DNA of 18,651 bases from JARRJY01 sp037388705 (GCA_037388705.1 JARRJY010000059.1:1-18651), one strand, 5' to 3'. Counted from the first letter of the stretch, positions 8,208 to 17,019 are shown. The notes: generated by a model from the letters alone, not told the origin. Translations and numbers: made by a program.

Positions 8208-8232
8208 AAAGTGGGCCTCGCGCCCACTTTTT
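8208..8232 (+). terminator. Leader hairpin (attenuator-like) before rimP
   Basis: A 9-bp perfect stem pairs 8208-8216 (aaagtgggc) with 8222-8230 (gcccacttt) around a five-base loop and runs directly into TTTTT. It has the form of an intrinsic terminator but sits between the operon promoter and the first gene. It would allow premature termination or NusA-sensitive readthrough. NusA autoregulation of this operon is known in E. coli; that this hairpin mediates it is inference. Confidence 0.75.
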
Positions 8233-8251
8233 GTTTCCGGGTGTTTTATTA

Positions 8252-8710
8252 ATGGGACCGATGCAGGAAAAGCTGATATCGATGTTTTCGCCGGCGGTAT
8301 CGGGCCTCGGTTTTGAGCTCTGGGGCGTGGAATATATCGGTCAGGGCAAGCATTCGGTATTACGCTTATATATAGATAGTGAAAATGGCGTGACCCTGGA
8401 TGATTGTACCCAGGTGAGTCACCAGGTTAGCGGCATTCTCGAAGTGGAAGATCCCATCAAGGGTCAATATAGCCTTGAGGTTTCTTCACCAGGAATGGAC
8501 AGACCATTATTCACCGCCGGGCAATTTGCCCGTTATATAGGCAGCAATGTAAAAGTACGTTTACGGCAGGCCGTGTTGGGGCGTCGTAAATTTATCGCGA
8601 GGATAGACGCGGTAGAAGATGATGAAATTGTACTGGTGGATGAAACCGGGGAAGCCATCGATGTTCATATGAGCGACATTGAAAAGGCAAACCTCATCCC
8701 CGAATTTTAG
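8252..8710 (+). CDS. rimP: RimP, 30S ribosome maturation factor
   Basis: RimP binds the 30S subunit and promotes its late assembly, with ribosomal protein S12 incorporation as its best-known step. The product is 152 residues from ATG 8252, or 149 from ATG 8261, close to the E. coli protein. Conserved segments include LRLYIDSENGVTLDDC, VSHQVSGILEVEDPI and the highly diagnostic YSLEVSSPGMDRPLF, then a C-terminal SH3-like domain ending KANLIPEF. The open frame extends upstream to a TTG at 8195, but that start would lie inside the leader hairpin and is unlikely. Neither ATG has a strong ribosome-binding site. It opens the rimP-nusA-infB operon. Confidence 0.95.
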   Translation: MGPMQEKLISMFSPAVSGLGFELWGVEYIGQGKHSVLRLYIDSENGVTLDDCTQVSHQVSGILEVEDPIKGQYSLEVSSPGMDRPLFTAGQFARYIGSNVKVRLRQAVLGRRKFIARIDAVEDDEIVLVDETGEAIDVHMSDIEKANLIPEF

Positions 8711-8783
8711 TAACGGTTTTTTTAAACTTTTTTGGCCTGGATGCGACAAGGACAGACCAGGTTATTTTGATAGAGGCTGTATC

Positions 8784-10280
8784 ATGAACAAAGAGATTTT
8801 GCTGGTTGTTGATGCTGTATCCAATGAAAAGGGTGTAGAGAAGAAAGTTATCTTCGAAGCCATTGAAACTGCACTGGCTACAGCAACCAAGAAACGTTAT
8901 CCAACCGATGTGGATATTCGTGTCAGCATTGATACTAATACAGGCGACTATGATACATTTCGTCGCTGGGAAGTTGTTGAAGATGATGCAGTTGAGTTTG
9001 GTGACCGCCAGACAACCTTAAGTGCAGCTCAGTATGAAGATCCAGAGGTCCAACTAGGTGACTTTGTTGAAGAGCAGGTGGAATCCATCGAGTTTGGCCG
9101 TATTGCTGCACAAACCGCTAAACAGGTCATCGTGCAGAAAGTTCGTGAAGCCGAACGTGCCCAGGTAGTGGATGCCTATGAAGATAAAGTCGGTCAGCTT
9201 GTTATGGGTGTGGTAAAGCGAGTTGAACGTGGCAATGTTTTCCTGGATCTGGGTAATAACGCCGATGCCATTATTACTAAAGATGAAATGATTCCGCGCG
9301 AAGCAGTTCGCCCCGGCGATCGTATTCGTGGCCTGTTAAAGAAAATTGATACTGAAGTACGTGGCCCGCAATTATTTGTTAGCCGTACGGATCCCCAGTT
9401 TCTGATTGAGTTATTCAAAATCGAAGTACCTGAAATTGGTGAAGGCCTGATTGAATTACTGGGTGCTTCACGTGATCCAGGTTCACGCGCTAAAATTGCA
9501 GTACACAGTACTGAAAACAGAATTGACCCGGTTGGTGCCTGTGTCGGTATGCGTGGTTCCCGTGTACAGGCTGTTTCCAACGAGTTATCCGGTGAACGTA
9601 TTGATATCGTGTTGTGGGATGAAAACCCGGCACAGTTTGTTATCAATGCCATGTCACCAGCGGAAGTTGAATCTATTGTTGTAGATGAAGAATCAGAAAC
9701 AATGGATGTTGCAGTTGCTGAAGAACAACTCTCACAAGCCATCGGCCGTGGTGGACAAAACGTTCGTTTAGCCAGTGAACTGACTGGATGGACATTGAAT
9801 GTCATGTCAGCAGAAGAAGCTGAAGAGAAAACCGAAGCAGAAACGGATCGCCTGCAAAAAATGTTCATGGATACACTGGATGTGGATGAGGAAATTGCAG
9901 TTATCCTGGTACAGGAAGGCTTTTCAACCATTGACGAAGTCGCCTATGTACCGATTAATGAAATGCTGGCTATTGAAGAATTTGATGAAGACATTGTTGA
10001 AGAACTGCGCGGTCGTGCCAAGGATATCCTGTTAACAAGGGCTATCAGTCAGGAAGAAGACCTGACCAGCACTGAACCGGCCAAAGATCTGCAGGAAATG
10101 GAAGGTATGGACCTGGATTTGGCCTACAAGATGGCAGCCAAGGGTATTATCACTATGGAAGATCTGGCTGAACAATCCATTGATGATCTGATGGAAATCG
10201 ATGATATGGATGAAGAAACTGCTGGCAAGTTAATTATGACAGCACGTGCGCCATGGTTTGAAGAGCAAGACGAAGCATAA
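8784..10280 (+). CDS. nusA: NusA, transcription termination/antitermination factor
   Basis: NusA binds RNA polymerase and RNA, enhances pausing and intrinsic termination, and takes part in antitermination complexes. The 498-residue product matches E. coli NusA in size. An N-terminal polymerase-binding domain (1-130) starts MNKEILLVVDAVSNEKGV. An S1 domain follows (about 133-199), then two KH domains with GMRG (255-258) and GRGG (321-324). Two acidic C-terminal helix-hairpin repeats (about 360-490) are of the gammaproteobacterial type that contacts the polymerase alpha subunit. ATG 8784 is preceded by AGAGG and fits the conserved N-terminus; the frame is open further upstream but that part overlaps rimP. 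rimP lies 73 bases upstream and infB 39 bases downstream. Confidence 0.98.
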   Translation: MNKEILLVVDAVSNEKGVEKKVIFEAIETALATATKKRYPTDVDIRVSIDTNTGDYDTFRRWEVVEDDAVEFGDRQTTLSAAQYEDPEVQLGDFVEEQVESIEFGRIAAQTAKQVIVQKVREAERAQVVDAYEDKVGQLVMGVVKRVERGNVFLDLGNNADAIITKDEMIPREAVRPGDRIRGLLKKIDTEVRGPQLFVSRTDPQFLIELFKIEVPEIGEGLIELLGASRDPGSRAKIAVHSTENRIDPVGACVGMRGSRVQAVSNELSGERIDIVLWDENPAQFVINAMSPAEVESIVVDEESETMDVAVAEEQLSQAIGRGGQNVRLASELTGWTLNVMSAEEAEEKTEAETDRLQKMFMDTLDVDEEIAVILVQEGFSTIDEVAYVPINEMLAIEEFDEDIVEELRGRAKDILLTRAISQEEDLTSTEPAKDLQEMEGMDLDLAYKMAAKGIITMEDLAEQSIDDLMEIDDMDEETAGKLIMTARAPWFEEQDEA

Positions 10281-10319
10281 CTTAGTAAAGTAGATAAGGT
10301 TAAGGGGTAGGAGTAATAG

Positions 10320-12821
10320 ATGGCAGAAGTAACGGTAAAACAATTCGCTGAAGTTGTTGGCACATCTGTAGAGCGTTTATTAGAACAGCTTACAGAAGCA
10401 GGTGTTCCAAAGAGTGATGCGGATGCCACTATTTCCGATTCTGAAAAAATGGAATTGCTGAATTTCCTGCGTCATAAACATGGTGCAGATGATGCGGCTT
10501 CTCCTTTAAAAGAACCCAAGAAAATTACGCTCAAACGTAAAACGACCAGTGAACTAAGACAGTCTGGTTCGCACGGTAAAGGTAAAGCCGTTTCTGTTGA
10601 AGTACGTAAAAAACGTACTTACGTTAAACGTAGTGTTGTTCAGGAGGAAGAAAACCAACGTTTGGAAGAAGAACGTGCCAAACGCGAGGTGCATGAGGCG
10701 GCTCAACGTGAACAGGAAGAGCTGGCAAAACGTAACCTGGAAGAGCAGGAAGCTAAACGTAAAGCAGAAGAAGAAGCACGCGAAAAAGCTCGCCTGGAAG
10801 CTGAAGAAAAACGCAAGGAAGAAGAAGCGCGTAAGCAGGCTGAAGAAGAAGCCCGTAAAGCAGCAGAGAAACAACCGCCAGCACCTGAGACCGATACACG
10901 CAAGGGTAAAAAAGGCAAAAAAGACAAGGACGAACGTGCAACTCGTTACGGTCGTGAAGAATTACACGTTAAAACCGATAAGTCAGGTAAACGGAAGAAA
11001 AAACCAAAAGGCAGGGCTGCTAAACCTGTTTCAGATGCAGAACATGGTTTCACCAAGCCTACTGCACCTGTAGTCCATGAAGTTACACTGCCAGAAACGA
11101 TCACCGTTGGTGACCTTGCACAGAAAATGTCAGTTAAGGCCGCTGAAGTTATCAAGGTCCTGATGAATCTTGGTTCTATGGTGACCATCAACCAGGTGCT
11201 GGATCAGGAAACTGCCAGCCTGGTGGTTGAAGAAATGGGACACAAGGTCAAGCTGCTAAAAGAAGACGCGATTGAAGAAGAAATTATTGCCGAAACTGGT
11301 GAAGAAGAACAGAAACCACGTTCACCTGTCGTTACCATCATGGGACACGTTGATCACGGTAAAACATCATTACTCGATTACATTCGTAAAGCCAAAGTGG
11401 CCTCTGGTGAAGCCGGTGGTATTACCCAACACATAGGTGCTTACCATGTAACAACAGATAACGGTGAGATTACTTTCCTCGACACACCGGGCCACGCTGC
11501 ATTTACAGCTATGCGCGCACGTGGCGCAGAAGTTACTGATGTCGTTATTCTTGTCGTGGCGGCTGATGATGGTGTAATGCCGCAAACAAAAGAAGCTGTT
11601 CTGCATGCCAAGGCTGCCGGCGTACCGTTAATTGTTGCAGTCAACAAGATTGATAAGCCGGAAGCAGATCCTGATCGTGTTAAGAATGAGTTAGCACAAG
11701 AAGAAGTTATTCCTGAAGACTGGGGTGGCGATACCATGTTCGTACATGTGTCAGCACATACCGGTGAAGGTATTGATGAGTTACTGGAAGCTGTGTTACT
11801 GGTTTCTGAAGTGCTGGAATTAAAAGCTGTCGCAGAAGGCCAGGCACGCGGCATTATTATTGAATCACGCCTGGATAAAGGTCGCGGTCCGGTTGCCACC
11901 ATGCTGGTGCAAAAAGGTACGCTGAAGAAAGGTGATATTCTGTTAGCCGGTCTTGAGTACGGTCGTGTGCGTGCCATGTTAAATGAAAATGGCCAGATGC
12001 TGGATGAAGCAGGTCCCTCGATACCTGTTGAGGTGTTAGGTTTATCTGGTACACCAAATGCCGGTGATGAAGCCACCGTTGTTCCGAATGAACGTAAAGC
12101 CCGTGAAGTGGCATTGTTCCGTCAGGGTAAATACCGAGATGTAAAACTGGCTCGTCAACAAGCAGCCAAACTTGAAAACATGTTTAACCAGATGGAAGAG
12201 GGTGAAGTCAGCACGTTAAATGTCGTTCTTAAAGCTGACGTGCAGGGTTCTGCGGAAGCCATATCTGATGCACTGGAAAAACTGTCTACCAATGAAGTAA
12301 GAGTGAAGATAGTCTCTGCTGGCGTAGGCGGCATTAACGAATCTGACGTCAACCTGGCGGTAGCTTCCAACGCTATTGTTATTGGTTTTAACGTCCGTGC
12401 CGACGCAGTAGCCAAGCGCCTGATTGATGAAGAAGAAGTTGATCTGCATTACTTCAGTATCATCTATGAACTCATCGACCAGGTGAAGAGCGCTATGAGT
12501 GGTATGCTGGCACCTGAATTCAAGGAAGAAATTATCGGTCTGGCAGAAGTGCGTGATGTGTTCCGCTCTCCAAAACTGGGCGCTATTGCCGGTTGTATGG
12601 TGGTGGATGGAGTTGTAAAACGTAACAACCCGATCCGTGTACTGCGTGATAACGTGGTTATCTACGAAGGTGAACTGGAATCACTGCGCCGATTTAAAGA
12701 AGATGTAAACGAAGTCAAACAGAACATGGAATGTGGTATCGGCGTCAAGAACTATAATGACGTTAAAGTGGGTGACCAGATCGAAGTTTATGAACGTGTT
12801 CAGGTTGTCCGCGAGATATAA
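10320..12821 (+). CDS. infB: Translation initiation factor IF-2
   Basis: IF2 is the GTPase that places formylmethionyl-tRNA in the P site and promotes subunit joining. The 833-residue product has an N-terminal IF2_N domain (1-52) and a highly charged, alanine-, glutamate- and arginine-rich helical linker (about 100-190). A lysine-rich stretch and a second IF2_N domain (about 255-310) follow. The G domain has G1 GHVDHGKT (342-349), G3 DTPGH (388-392) and G4 NKID (442-445), followed by the C-terminal tRNA-binding domains. The start is ATG at 10320 behind AAGGGGTAGGAG. Internal starts producing shorter IF2 forms are known in E. coli; I did not identify one here with confidence. Confidence 0.98.
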   Translation: MAEVTVKQFAEVVGTSVERLLEQLTEAGVPKSDADATISDSEKMELLNFLRHKHGADDAASPLKEPKKITLKRKTTSELRQSGSHGKGKAVSVEVRKKRTYVKRSVVQEEENQRLEEERAKREVHEAAQREQEELAKRNLEEQEAKRKAEEEAREKARLEAEEKRKEEEARKQAEEEARKAAEKQPPAPETDTRKGKKGKKDKDERATRYGREELHVKTDKSGKRKKKPKGRAAKPVSDAEHGFTKPTAPVVHEVTLPETITVGDLAQKMSVKAAEVIKVLMNLGSMVTINQVLDQETASLVVEEMGHKVKLLKEDAIEEEIIAETGEEEQKPRSPVVTIMGHVDHGKTSLLDYIRKAKVASGEAGGITQHIGAYHVTTDNGEITFLDTPGHAAFTAMRARGAEVTDVVILVVAADDGVMPQTKEAVLHAKAAGVPLIVAVNKIDKPEADPDRVKNELAQEEVIPEDWGGDTMFVHVSAHTGEGIDELLEAVLLVSEVLELKAVAEGQARGIIIESRLDKGRGPVATMLVQKGTLKKGDILLAGLEYGRVRAMLNENGQMLDEAGPSIPVEVLGLSGTPNAGDEATVVPNERKAREVALFRQGKYRDVKLARQQAAKLENMFNQMEEGEVSTLNVVLKADVQGSAEAISDALEKLSTNEVRVKIVSAGVGGINESDVNLAVASNAIVIGFNVRADAVAKRLIDEEEVDLHYFSIIYELIDQVKSAMSGMLAPEFKEEIIGLAEVRDVFRSPKLGAIAGCMVVDGVVKRNNPIRVLRDNVVIYEGELESLRRFKEDVNEVKQNMECGIGVKNYNDVKVGDQIEVYERVQVVREI

Positions 12822-12852
12822 ACTTAAACATACCGGTTTACTTAAGCCCCAT

Positions 12853-13224
12853 ATGCCAAAAGACTTTAATCGAACCCGTCGCGTTGCAGAACAAATGCAG
12901 CGCGACCTTGCCATTTTAATTCAACAGGAAATTAAAGATCCTCGCCTGGGAATGGTGACTGTATCCGGTGTGGATGTGTCACGTGATCTTTCCCTGGCAA
13001 AAGTCTACGTCACGGTGATGGGTGAAAATCCTGATATCGAGTTAACCCTGGATATTCTACAGAAGGCATCTGGTTTCCTGCGTCACGAACTGGGGCGTCG
13101 TTCGACCCTGCGCAGCTTGCCACAACTCAAATTCTTTTATGATGAATCCATTTCCCGTGGTGCAGAGTTATCGGAACTGATCAATGAAGCCATTGCTTCT
13201 GATGAAGCCAAACACAAAGACTGA
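12853..13224 (+). CDS. rbfA: RbfA, 30S ribosome-binding factor
   Basis: RbfA is a KH-fold protein that binds immature 30S subunits near the 16S rRNA 5' end and is needed for efficient processing, especially in the cold. The product is 123 residues from ATG 12853. The family signatures IKDPRLGMVTVSGVDVSRDL (about 34-53), AKVYVTVMG and LPQLKFFYDES are present. The frame is open upstream into infB, but the family N-terminus (about MPKDFNRTRRVAEQMQ) fixes the start. No clear Shine-Dalgarno sequence precedes it, and it begins 31 bases after the infB stop. truB follows eight bases later. Confidence 0.95.
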   Translation: MPKDFNRTRRVAEQMQRDLAILIQQEIKDPRLGMVTVSGVDVSRDLSLAKVYVTVMGENPDIELTLDILQKASGFLRHELGRRSTLRSLPQLKFFYDESISRGAELSELINEAIASDEAKHKD

Positions 13225-13232
13225 TCTGGATC

Positions 13233-14150
13233 GTGGCACGTAGAAGAAATAAAGGCCGTAACATCAGCGGCATCCTGTTACTTGATAAGCCGGTTGGCAT
13301 TACTTCCAATCTTGCCTTACAGAAAGTTAAACGCTTGTTTAATGCCAGTAAGGCCGGCCATACGGGTAACCTGGATCCCATGGCCAGTGGATTACTGCCC
13401 ATCTGCCTGGGAGAGGCGACCAAGGTTTCCGGTTACCTGCTGGATTCGGACAAAACCTACCTGGGTACCATCAAGCTGGGAGAACGGACCAACACGGCCG
13501 ATGCGGAAGGCGAGGTGATCGAGACCCGCCCCGTTGGAAACATTGATGAAGCCAAAATTCGCCAGGTGCTGGCCCATTTTATTGGTGAGCAGGAACAGGT
13601 TCCCCCCATGCATTCGGCCATTAAGCAAAACGGCCAGCCGCTCTACAAGCTGGCACACCAGGGAATCGAAGTGGAGCGAAAAGCACGTAAAATAACGATA
13701 TATAAGATTGATTTGCTGCGAATTTCGGAAAACGAGCTGGATATTGAAGTGCATTGTTCCAAGGGGACCTATATTCGTACCCTGGCGGAAGATGTTGGTG
13801 AAGCACTGGGTTGCGGGGCGCACCTGAGCGCACTTCGACGCACTCAAAGTGGTCCTTTCAACATGGAGCACGTGATAAGCCTGCCCGATCTGGAACAACT
13901 GGCCGAGCAGGGGACAGAGGCACTAGACAGGCTGCTGCAGCCGATTGAATCAGCCCTGACAGACTGGCCTACGGTCAATTTGAGCGAGCATACCGCGCAT
14001 TACCTGCGCCAGGGCCAGGCGGTGCAGGTGCCGCAGGCACCCTCCAGTGGCTGGGTAAAAATCTTTGCCGATGACCATCAGTTTCTGGGAATCGGGCAAA
14101 TAATGTCAGATGGGCGGGTCGCACCAAAGCGCCTGATCAATATAGGCTAA
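13233..14150 (+). CDS. truB: TruB, tRNA pseudouridine-55 synthase
   Basis: TruB isomerises U55 in the T loop of tRNAs and also acts as a tRNA folding chaperone. The 305-residue product carries the catalytic motif GHTGNLDPMASGLLP with D48 as nucleophile, the GYLLDSDKTY segment (about 67-76), KGTYIRTLAEDVG (about 178-190), and a C-terminal PUA-like region (about 245-303). The start is GTG 13233, which fits the family N-terminus (GILLLDKPVG at 13-22). It is closely linked to rbfA, with eight bases between them. A small hairpin (aggcta/tagcct, 14144-14158) overlaps the stop but has no U-tract. Confidence 0.97.
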   Translation: MARRRNKGRNISGILLLDKPVGITSNLALQKVKRLFNASKAGHTGNLDPMASGLLPICLGEATKVSGYLLDSDKTYLGTIKLGERTNTADAEGEVIETRPVGNIDEAKIRQVLAHFIGEQEQVPPMHSAIKQNGQPLYKLAHQGIEVERKARKITIYKIDLLRISENELDIEVHCSKGTYIRTLAEDVGEALGCGAHLSALRRTQSGPFNMEHVISLPDLEQLAEQGTEALDRLLQPIESALTDWPTVNLSEHTAHYLRQGQAVQVPQAPSSGWVKIFADDHQFLGIGQIMSDGRVAPKRLINIG

Positions 14151-14197
14151 TTTAGCCTGAATTTGGTGCAAATATGTGGATTTTTCCCTAATTTGAC

Positions 14198-14233
14198 TTG
14201 TATCAACAGGTGGGGCGCGAGTAGAATACGCGC
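14198..14233 (+). promoter_or_regulatory. Candidate rpsO promoter
   Basis: TTGTAT (14198-14203) and TAGAAT (14222-14227) are separated by 18 bases, followed by a GC-rich discriminator. The -10 is flanked by an inverted repeat (gcgcg 14215-14219 and cgcgc 14229-14233). E. coli rpsO also has its own promoter between truB and rpsO, which supports the call. TTGACT at 14193 looks better as a -35 but its 23-base spacing is too long. Confidence 0.5.
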
Positions 14234-14276
14234 TCTTAATTTTTGCAAAATTTAATGAAATTACAGGAGCTTGCGA

Positions 14277-14546
14277 ATGGCCATTAGCGCTGAACAAAAG
14301 GCCAGCATTGTCGCTGAACATCAACGTGCTGAGGGTGATACCGGATCACCAGAAGTACAGGTAGCTTTATTGTCTGCCAACATCAATGAACTGTCTTCAC
14401 ATTTCAAAACACACATCCATGACCATCATTCTCGTCAGGGTTTGTTACGCATGGTTAGTCAACGCCGTAAGCTGTTGGACTACCTGAAGAACAAAGATCT
14501 GAATCGTTATCGTGATCTGATTGGTAAATTAGGTCTGCGTAAGTAA
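14277..14546 (+). CDS. rpsO: 30S ribosomal protein S15
   Basis: S15 binds 16S rRNA helices 20-22 early in 30S assembly. The 89-residue product has the full family length and conserved features: GDTGSPEVQVALLSANINEL (about 22-41), HIHDHHSRQGLLRMVSQRRK, and the C-terminal LDYLKNKDLNRYRDLIGKLGLRK region. ATG 14277 follows an AGGAG site; a TTG two codons upstream is open but unneeded. pnp lies 38 bases downstream, the usual rpsO-pnp pairing. E. coli S15 represses its own translation through a leader pseudoknot; I could not confirm such a fold here. Confidence 0.98.
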   Translation: MAISAEQKASIVAEHQRAEGDTGSPEVQVALLSANINELSSHFKTHIHDHHSRQGLLRMVSQRRKLLDYLKNKDLNRYRDLIGKLGLRK

Positions 14547-14584
14547 TAACAACAAAACATCCCGACGACGGATAAGGAAGAGTC

Positions 14585-16672
14585 ATGACTGTAGTAACGA
14601 AAGAGTTCAAGTTTGGCGATCATGTTGTAAAACTGGAGACAGGTGAAATTGCTCGCCAGGCATCTGGTGCAGTCATGATCAGTATGGGTGACACGGTACT
14701 GCTGGTAACAGTAGTTGCAGAGAAGACTGCCGCGGAAGGCCGCGACTTCTTCCCACTGACCGTGAACTACCAGGAAAAAACTTACGCGGTAGGTAAAATA
14801 CCCGGTGGTTTCTTAAAGCGCGAGGCTCGTCCAAGCGAAAAAGAAACATTAACCTGTCGCCTCATTGACCGTCCTATCCGTCCGTTATTCCCCAAAGGTT
14901 TCACTAACGAAGTACAGGTTATCGCAACCGTTAAATCCATGGACCCGGATATCAACCCGGATATCGTTGCCATGCTAGGTACTTCCGCTGCATTGGCAAT
15001 TTCCGGAGCGCCATTTAATGGTCCAATCGGTGCAGCACGTGTTGGTTACAAAGATGGCCAGTACCTGTTAAACCCACCAACCAGCCAGATGGGTGAATCT
15101 GACCTGGACCTGGTTGTTGCCGGTACTGATGAAGCAGTACTGATGGTTGAATCAGAAGCCAAGCTGCTTCCAGAAGAAGTTATGCTGGGTGCGGTTATGT
15201 TTGGTCATGAAGCATTCCAGCCCGCGATTGCCGCGATTCGCGAGTTTGCCGCTGAAGTTGGCACACCAATGATGGAATTCACCGCACCTGAAGTAAACGA
15301 AAAACTGCATGCTGATGTGACAGCGGCAGGCGAAGCCGCAATTAGTGAAGCTTACAAAATCAGTGAGAAAATGGTGCGCTACGATGCCCTGACCAAGGCA
15401 CGTGCTGACATCGTCGAGAAACTGGCTTCTGATGAAGAAGGTGGTTACACAGCTGATGAAGTCAGTGGTGCGATTGCCAAGCTTGAAAAGAAAGTTGTAC
15501 GTGGTCAAATCCTCAATGGTGAACCACGTATTGATGGCCGTGACACGAAAACAGTTCGTCCTATCACGGTTAAAACGGGTATTTTACCGCGTGCGCATGG
15601 TTCAGCGCTGTTCACACGTGGTGAAACCCAGGCCATCGTGGTGACCACTTTAGGTACTGAACGCGATGCACAAATTATTGATGCGCTGGAAGGTACTTAC
15701 CGTGAACCCTTTATGCTGCAATATAACTTCCCACCATTCTCAGTTGGTGAAACAGGTCGTACTGGTGCACCAGGACGTCGTGAAATTGGCCACGGTCGTT
15801 TAGCCAAGCGCGGTGTACTGGGTGTTATGCCTGATATGGATGAGTTCCCGTACAGCCTGCGCGTGGTATCTGAAATCACCGAATCGAACGGTTCAAGCTC
15901 AATGGCTTCTGTTTGTGGTTCATCACTCTCCATGATGGATGCCGGTGTACCATTAAAAGCACCTGTTGCGGGTATCGCCATGGGCCTGGTAATGGACGAA
16001 GGCAAGTTTGCCGTTCTGTCTGACATCCTGGGTGATGAAGATCACCTGGGTGACATGGACTTTAAAGTGGCCGGTACCGAAGATGGTCTGACGGCACTGC
16101 AAATGGATATCAAGATCGAAGGCATTACCAAGGAAATCATGGAAATTGCCCTGGGTCAGGCCAAAGAGGGTCGTTTATTCATCCTTGGTGAAATGAACAA
16201 AGTACTTAGTGAAGCACGTACTGAAATGTCAGATCATGCACCTCGCTTCGTTACCGTGAAGATCAACCCTGACAAGATTCGCGATGTTATCGGTAAGGGT
16301 GGGGCAACTATACGTTCCATCACCGAAGAAACCGGCGCCACTATCGACATCAGTGATGAAGGTATTGTGAAGATTGCCTCAAGTGACCAGGCCGCGGCTG
16401 AAGCCGCTCGCAAGATGGTTGAAGACTTAACGGCTGAAGTCGAGGTTGGCAAGATTTACGAAGGTAAAGTGGCCAAGCTGATGGACTTTGGTGCGTTTGT
16501 TAACATTCTGCCGGGTAAAGATGGCTTGGTTCACGTATCGCAAATTTGTGAAGAACGTGTCGAAAACGTTAGCGACAAACTGTCAGAGGGTGAAATGGTC
16601 AAGGTGAAGGTTCTTGAAATCGACAAGCAGGGCCGTATTCGCTTAAGCATGAAAGCCGTAGGGCAGGACTAA
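14585..16672 (+). CDS. pnp: Polyribonucleotide nucleotidyltransferase (PNPase)
   Basis: PNPase degrades RNA 3' to 5' by phosphorolysis and is a core part of the degradosome. The 695-residue product has two RNase PH-like domains (about 10-230 and 320-545) joined by a helical linker. The second contains the GSSSMASVCGSSLSMMDAG segment near residue 436. A KH domain with GKGG (570-573) and a C-terminal S1 domain (about 620-691) complete the family order, and the length is normal. The start follows AAGGAAG. In E. coli the rpsO-pnp leader is cut by RNase III and PNPase represses itself; the 38-base spacer here is short. A small hairpin and then a strong terminator follow the stop. Confidence 0.98.
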   Translation: MTVVTKEFKFGDHVVKLETGEIARQASGAVMISMGDTVLLVTVVAEKTAAEGRDFFPLTVNYQEKTYAVGKIPGGFLKREARPSEKETLTCRLIDRPIRPLFPKGFTNEVQVIATVKSMDPDINPDIVAMLGTSAALAISGAPFNGPIGAARVGYKDGQYLLNPPTSQMGESDLDLVVAGTDEAVLMVESEAKLLPEEVMLGAVMFGHEAFQPAIAAIREFAAEVGTPMMEFTAPEVNEKLHADVTAAGEAAISEAYKISEKMVRYDALTKARADIVEKLASDEEGGYTADEVSGAIAKLEKKVVRGQILNGEPRIDGRDTKTVRPITVKTGILPRAHGSALFTRGETQAIVVTTLGTERDAQIIDALEGTYREPFMLQYNFPPFSVGETGRTGAPGRREIGHGRLAKRGVLGVMPDMDEFPYSLRVVSEITESNGSSSMASVCGSSLSMMDAGVPLKAPVAGIAMGLVMDEGKFAVLSDILGDEDHLGDMDFKVAGTEDGLTALQMDIKIEGITKEIMEIALGQAKEGRLFILGEMNKVLSEARTEMSDHAPRFVTVKINPDKIRDVIGKGGATIRSITEETGATIDISDEGIVKIASSDQAAAEAARKMVEDLTAEVEVGKIYEGKVAKLMDFGAFVNILPGKDGLVHVSQICEERVENVSDKLSEGEMVKVKVLEIDKQGRIRLSMKAVGQD

Positions 16673-16704
16673 GTGAATAACTAACCTGATTCATCAGGAT
16701 TAAG

Positions 16705-16728
16705 AAAGGGCCATCAAGGCCCTTTTTT
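16705..16728 (+). terminator. Intrinsic terminator of the rimP-pnp operon
   Basis: An 8-bp stem pairs 16705-16712 (aaagggcc) with 16718-16725 (ggcccttt) around ATCAA, and the downstream arm runs into TTTTTT. It lies 32 bases after the pnp stop codon. A smaller hairpin (cctga/tcagg, 16685-16698) sits between them. Confidence 0.92.
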
Positions 16729-16803
16729 ATTGTGCTAAATAAATATTTAATTATGCCGATATATAGGCTGGTTATATTTTTTTGATTTTTTTGGTAATGA
16801 AAA

Positions 16804-17019
16804 ATGCTGAAATTCAGACGCAACATGGGTAACCTGGATCGTAGTATCCGTATAATGGTAGGAATTGCATTGTGGGTAGTCGGTCCGGCAACCAATCTTG
16901 TTGTGCTCGATGAGGTATTGGAGATTACCCTTGCCGTAATAGGGACCTTTGCCATTCTCTCGGCGCTATTTGCGTATTGCGTTCTTTATGAATTTACAGG
17001 TTCTGATACGAAAGCATAA
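16804..17019 (+). CDS. DUF2892 (YgaP-type) small membrane protein
   Basis: A 71-residue protein with the N-terminal motif NMGNLDRSIRIMVGIALWVV, diagnostic of the DUF2892 / inner membrane YgaP-like transmembrane family. Two hydrophobic helices follow (about 17-34 and 40-62). In YgaP this segment anchors a rhodanese domain that handles sulfur; here it is free-standing. Function of the stand-alone form is unknown. The start has only a weak ribosome-binding site (GGTA). It follows the pnp terminator in an AT-rich spacer, so it probably has its own promoter, but no clear one is visible. It converges on the methyltransferase gene, with 70 bases between them and no clear terminator. Confidence 0.85.
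   Translation: MLKFRRNMGNLDRSIRIMVGIALWVVGPATNLVVLDEVLEITLAVIGTFAILSALFAYCVLYEFTGSDTKA

Noticed and set aside
9194..9931. A 245-codon open frame on the minus strand opposite nusA
   Set aside because: It is serine- and threonine-rich with no recognisable family and mirrors the codon bias of the highly conserved nusA frame.
10597..11073. A 158-codon plus-strand frame inside infB, and several minus-strand frames opposite it
   Set aside because: Low-complexity lysine/asparagine or phenylalanine/serine strings created by the repetitive GAA/AAA codons of the IF2 linker.
14144..14158. aggcta/tagcct hairpin at the truB stop as a terminator
   Set aside because: A 6-bp stem with a three-base loop and no following U-run.
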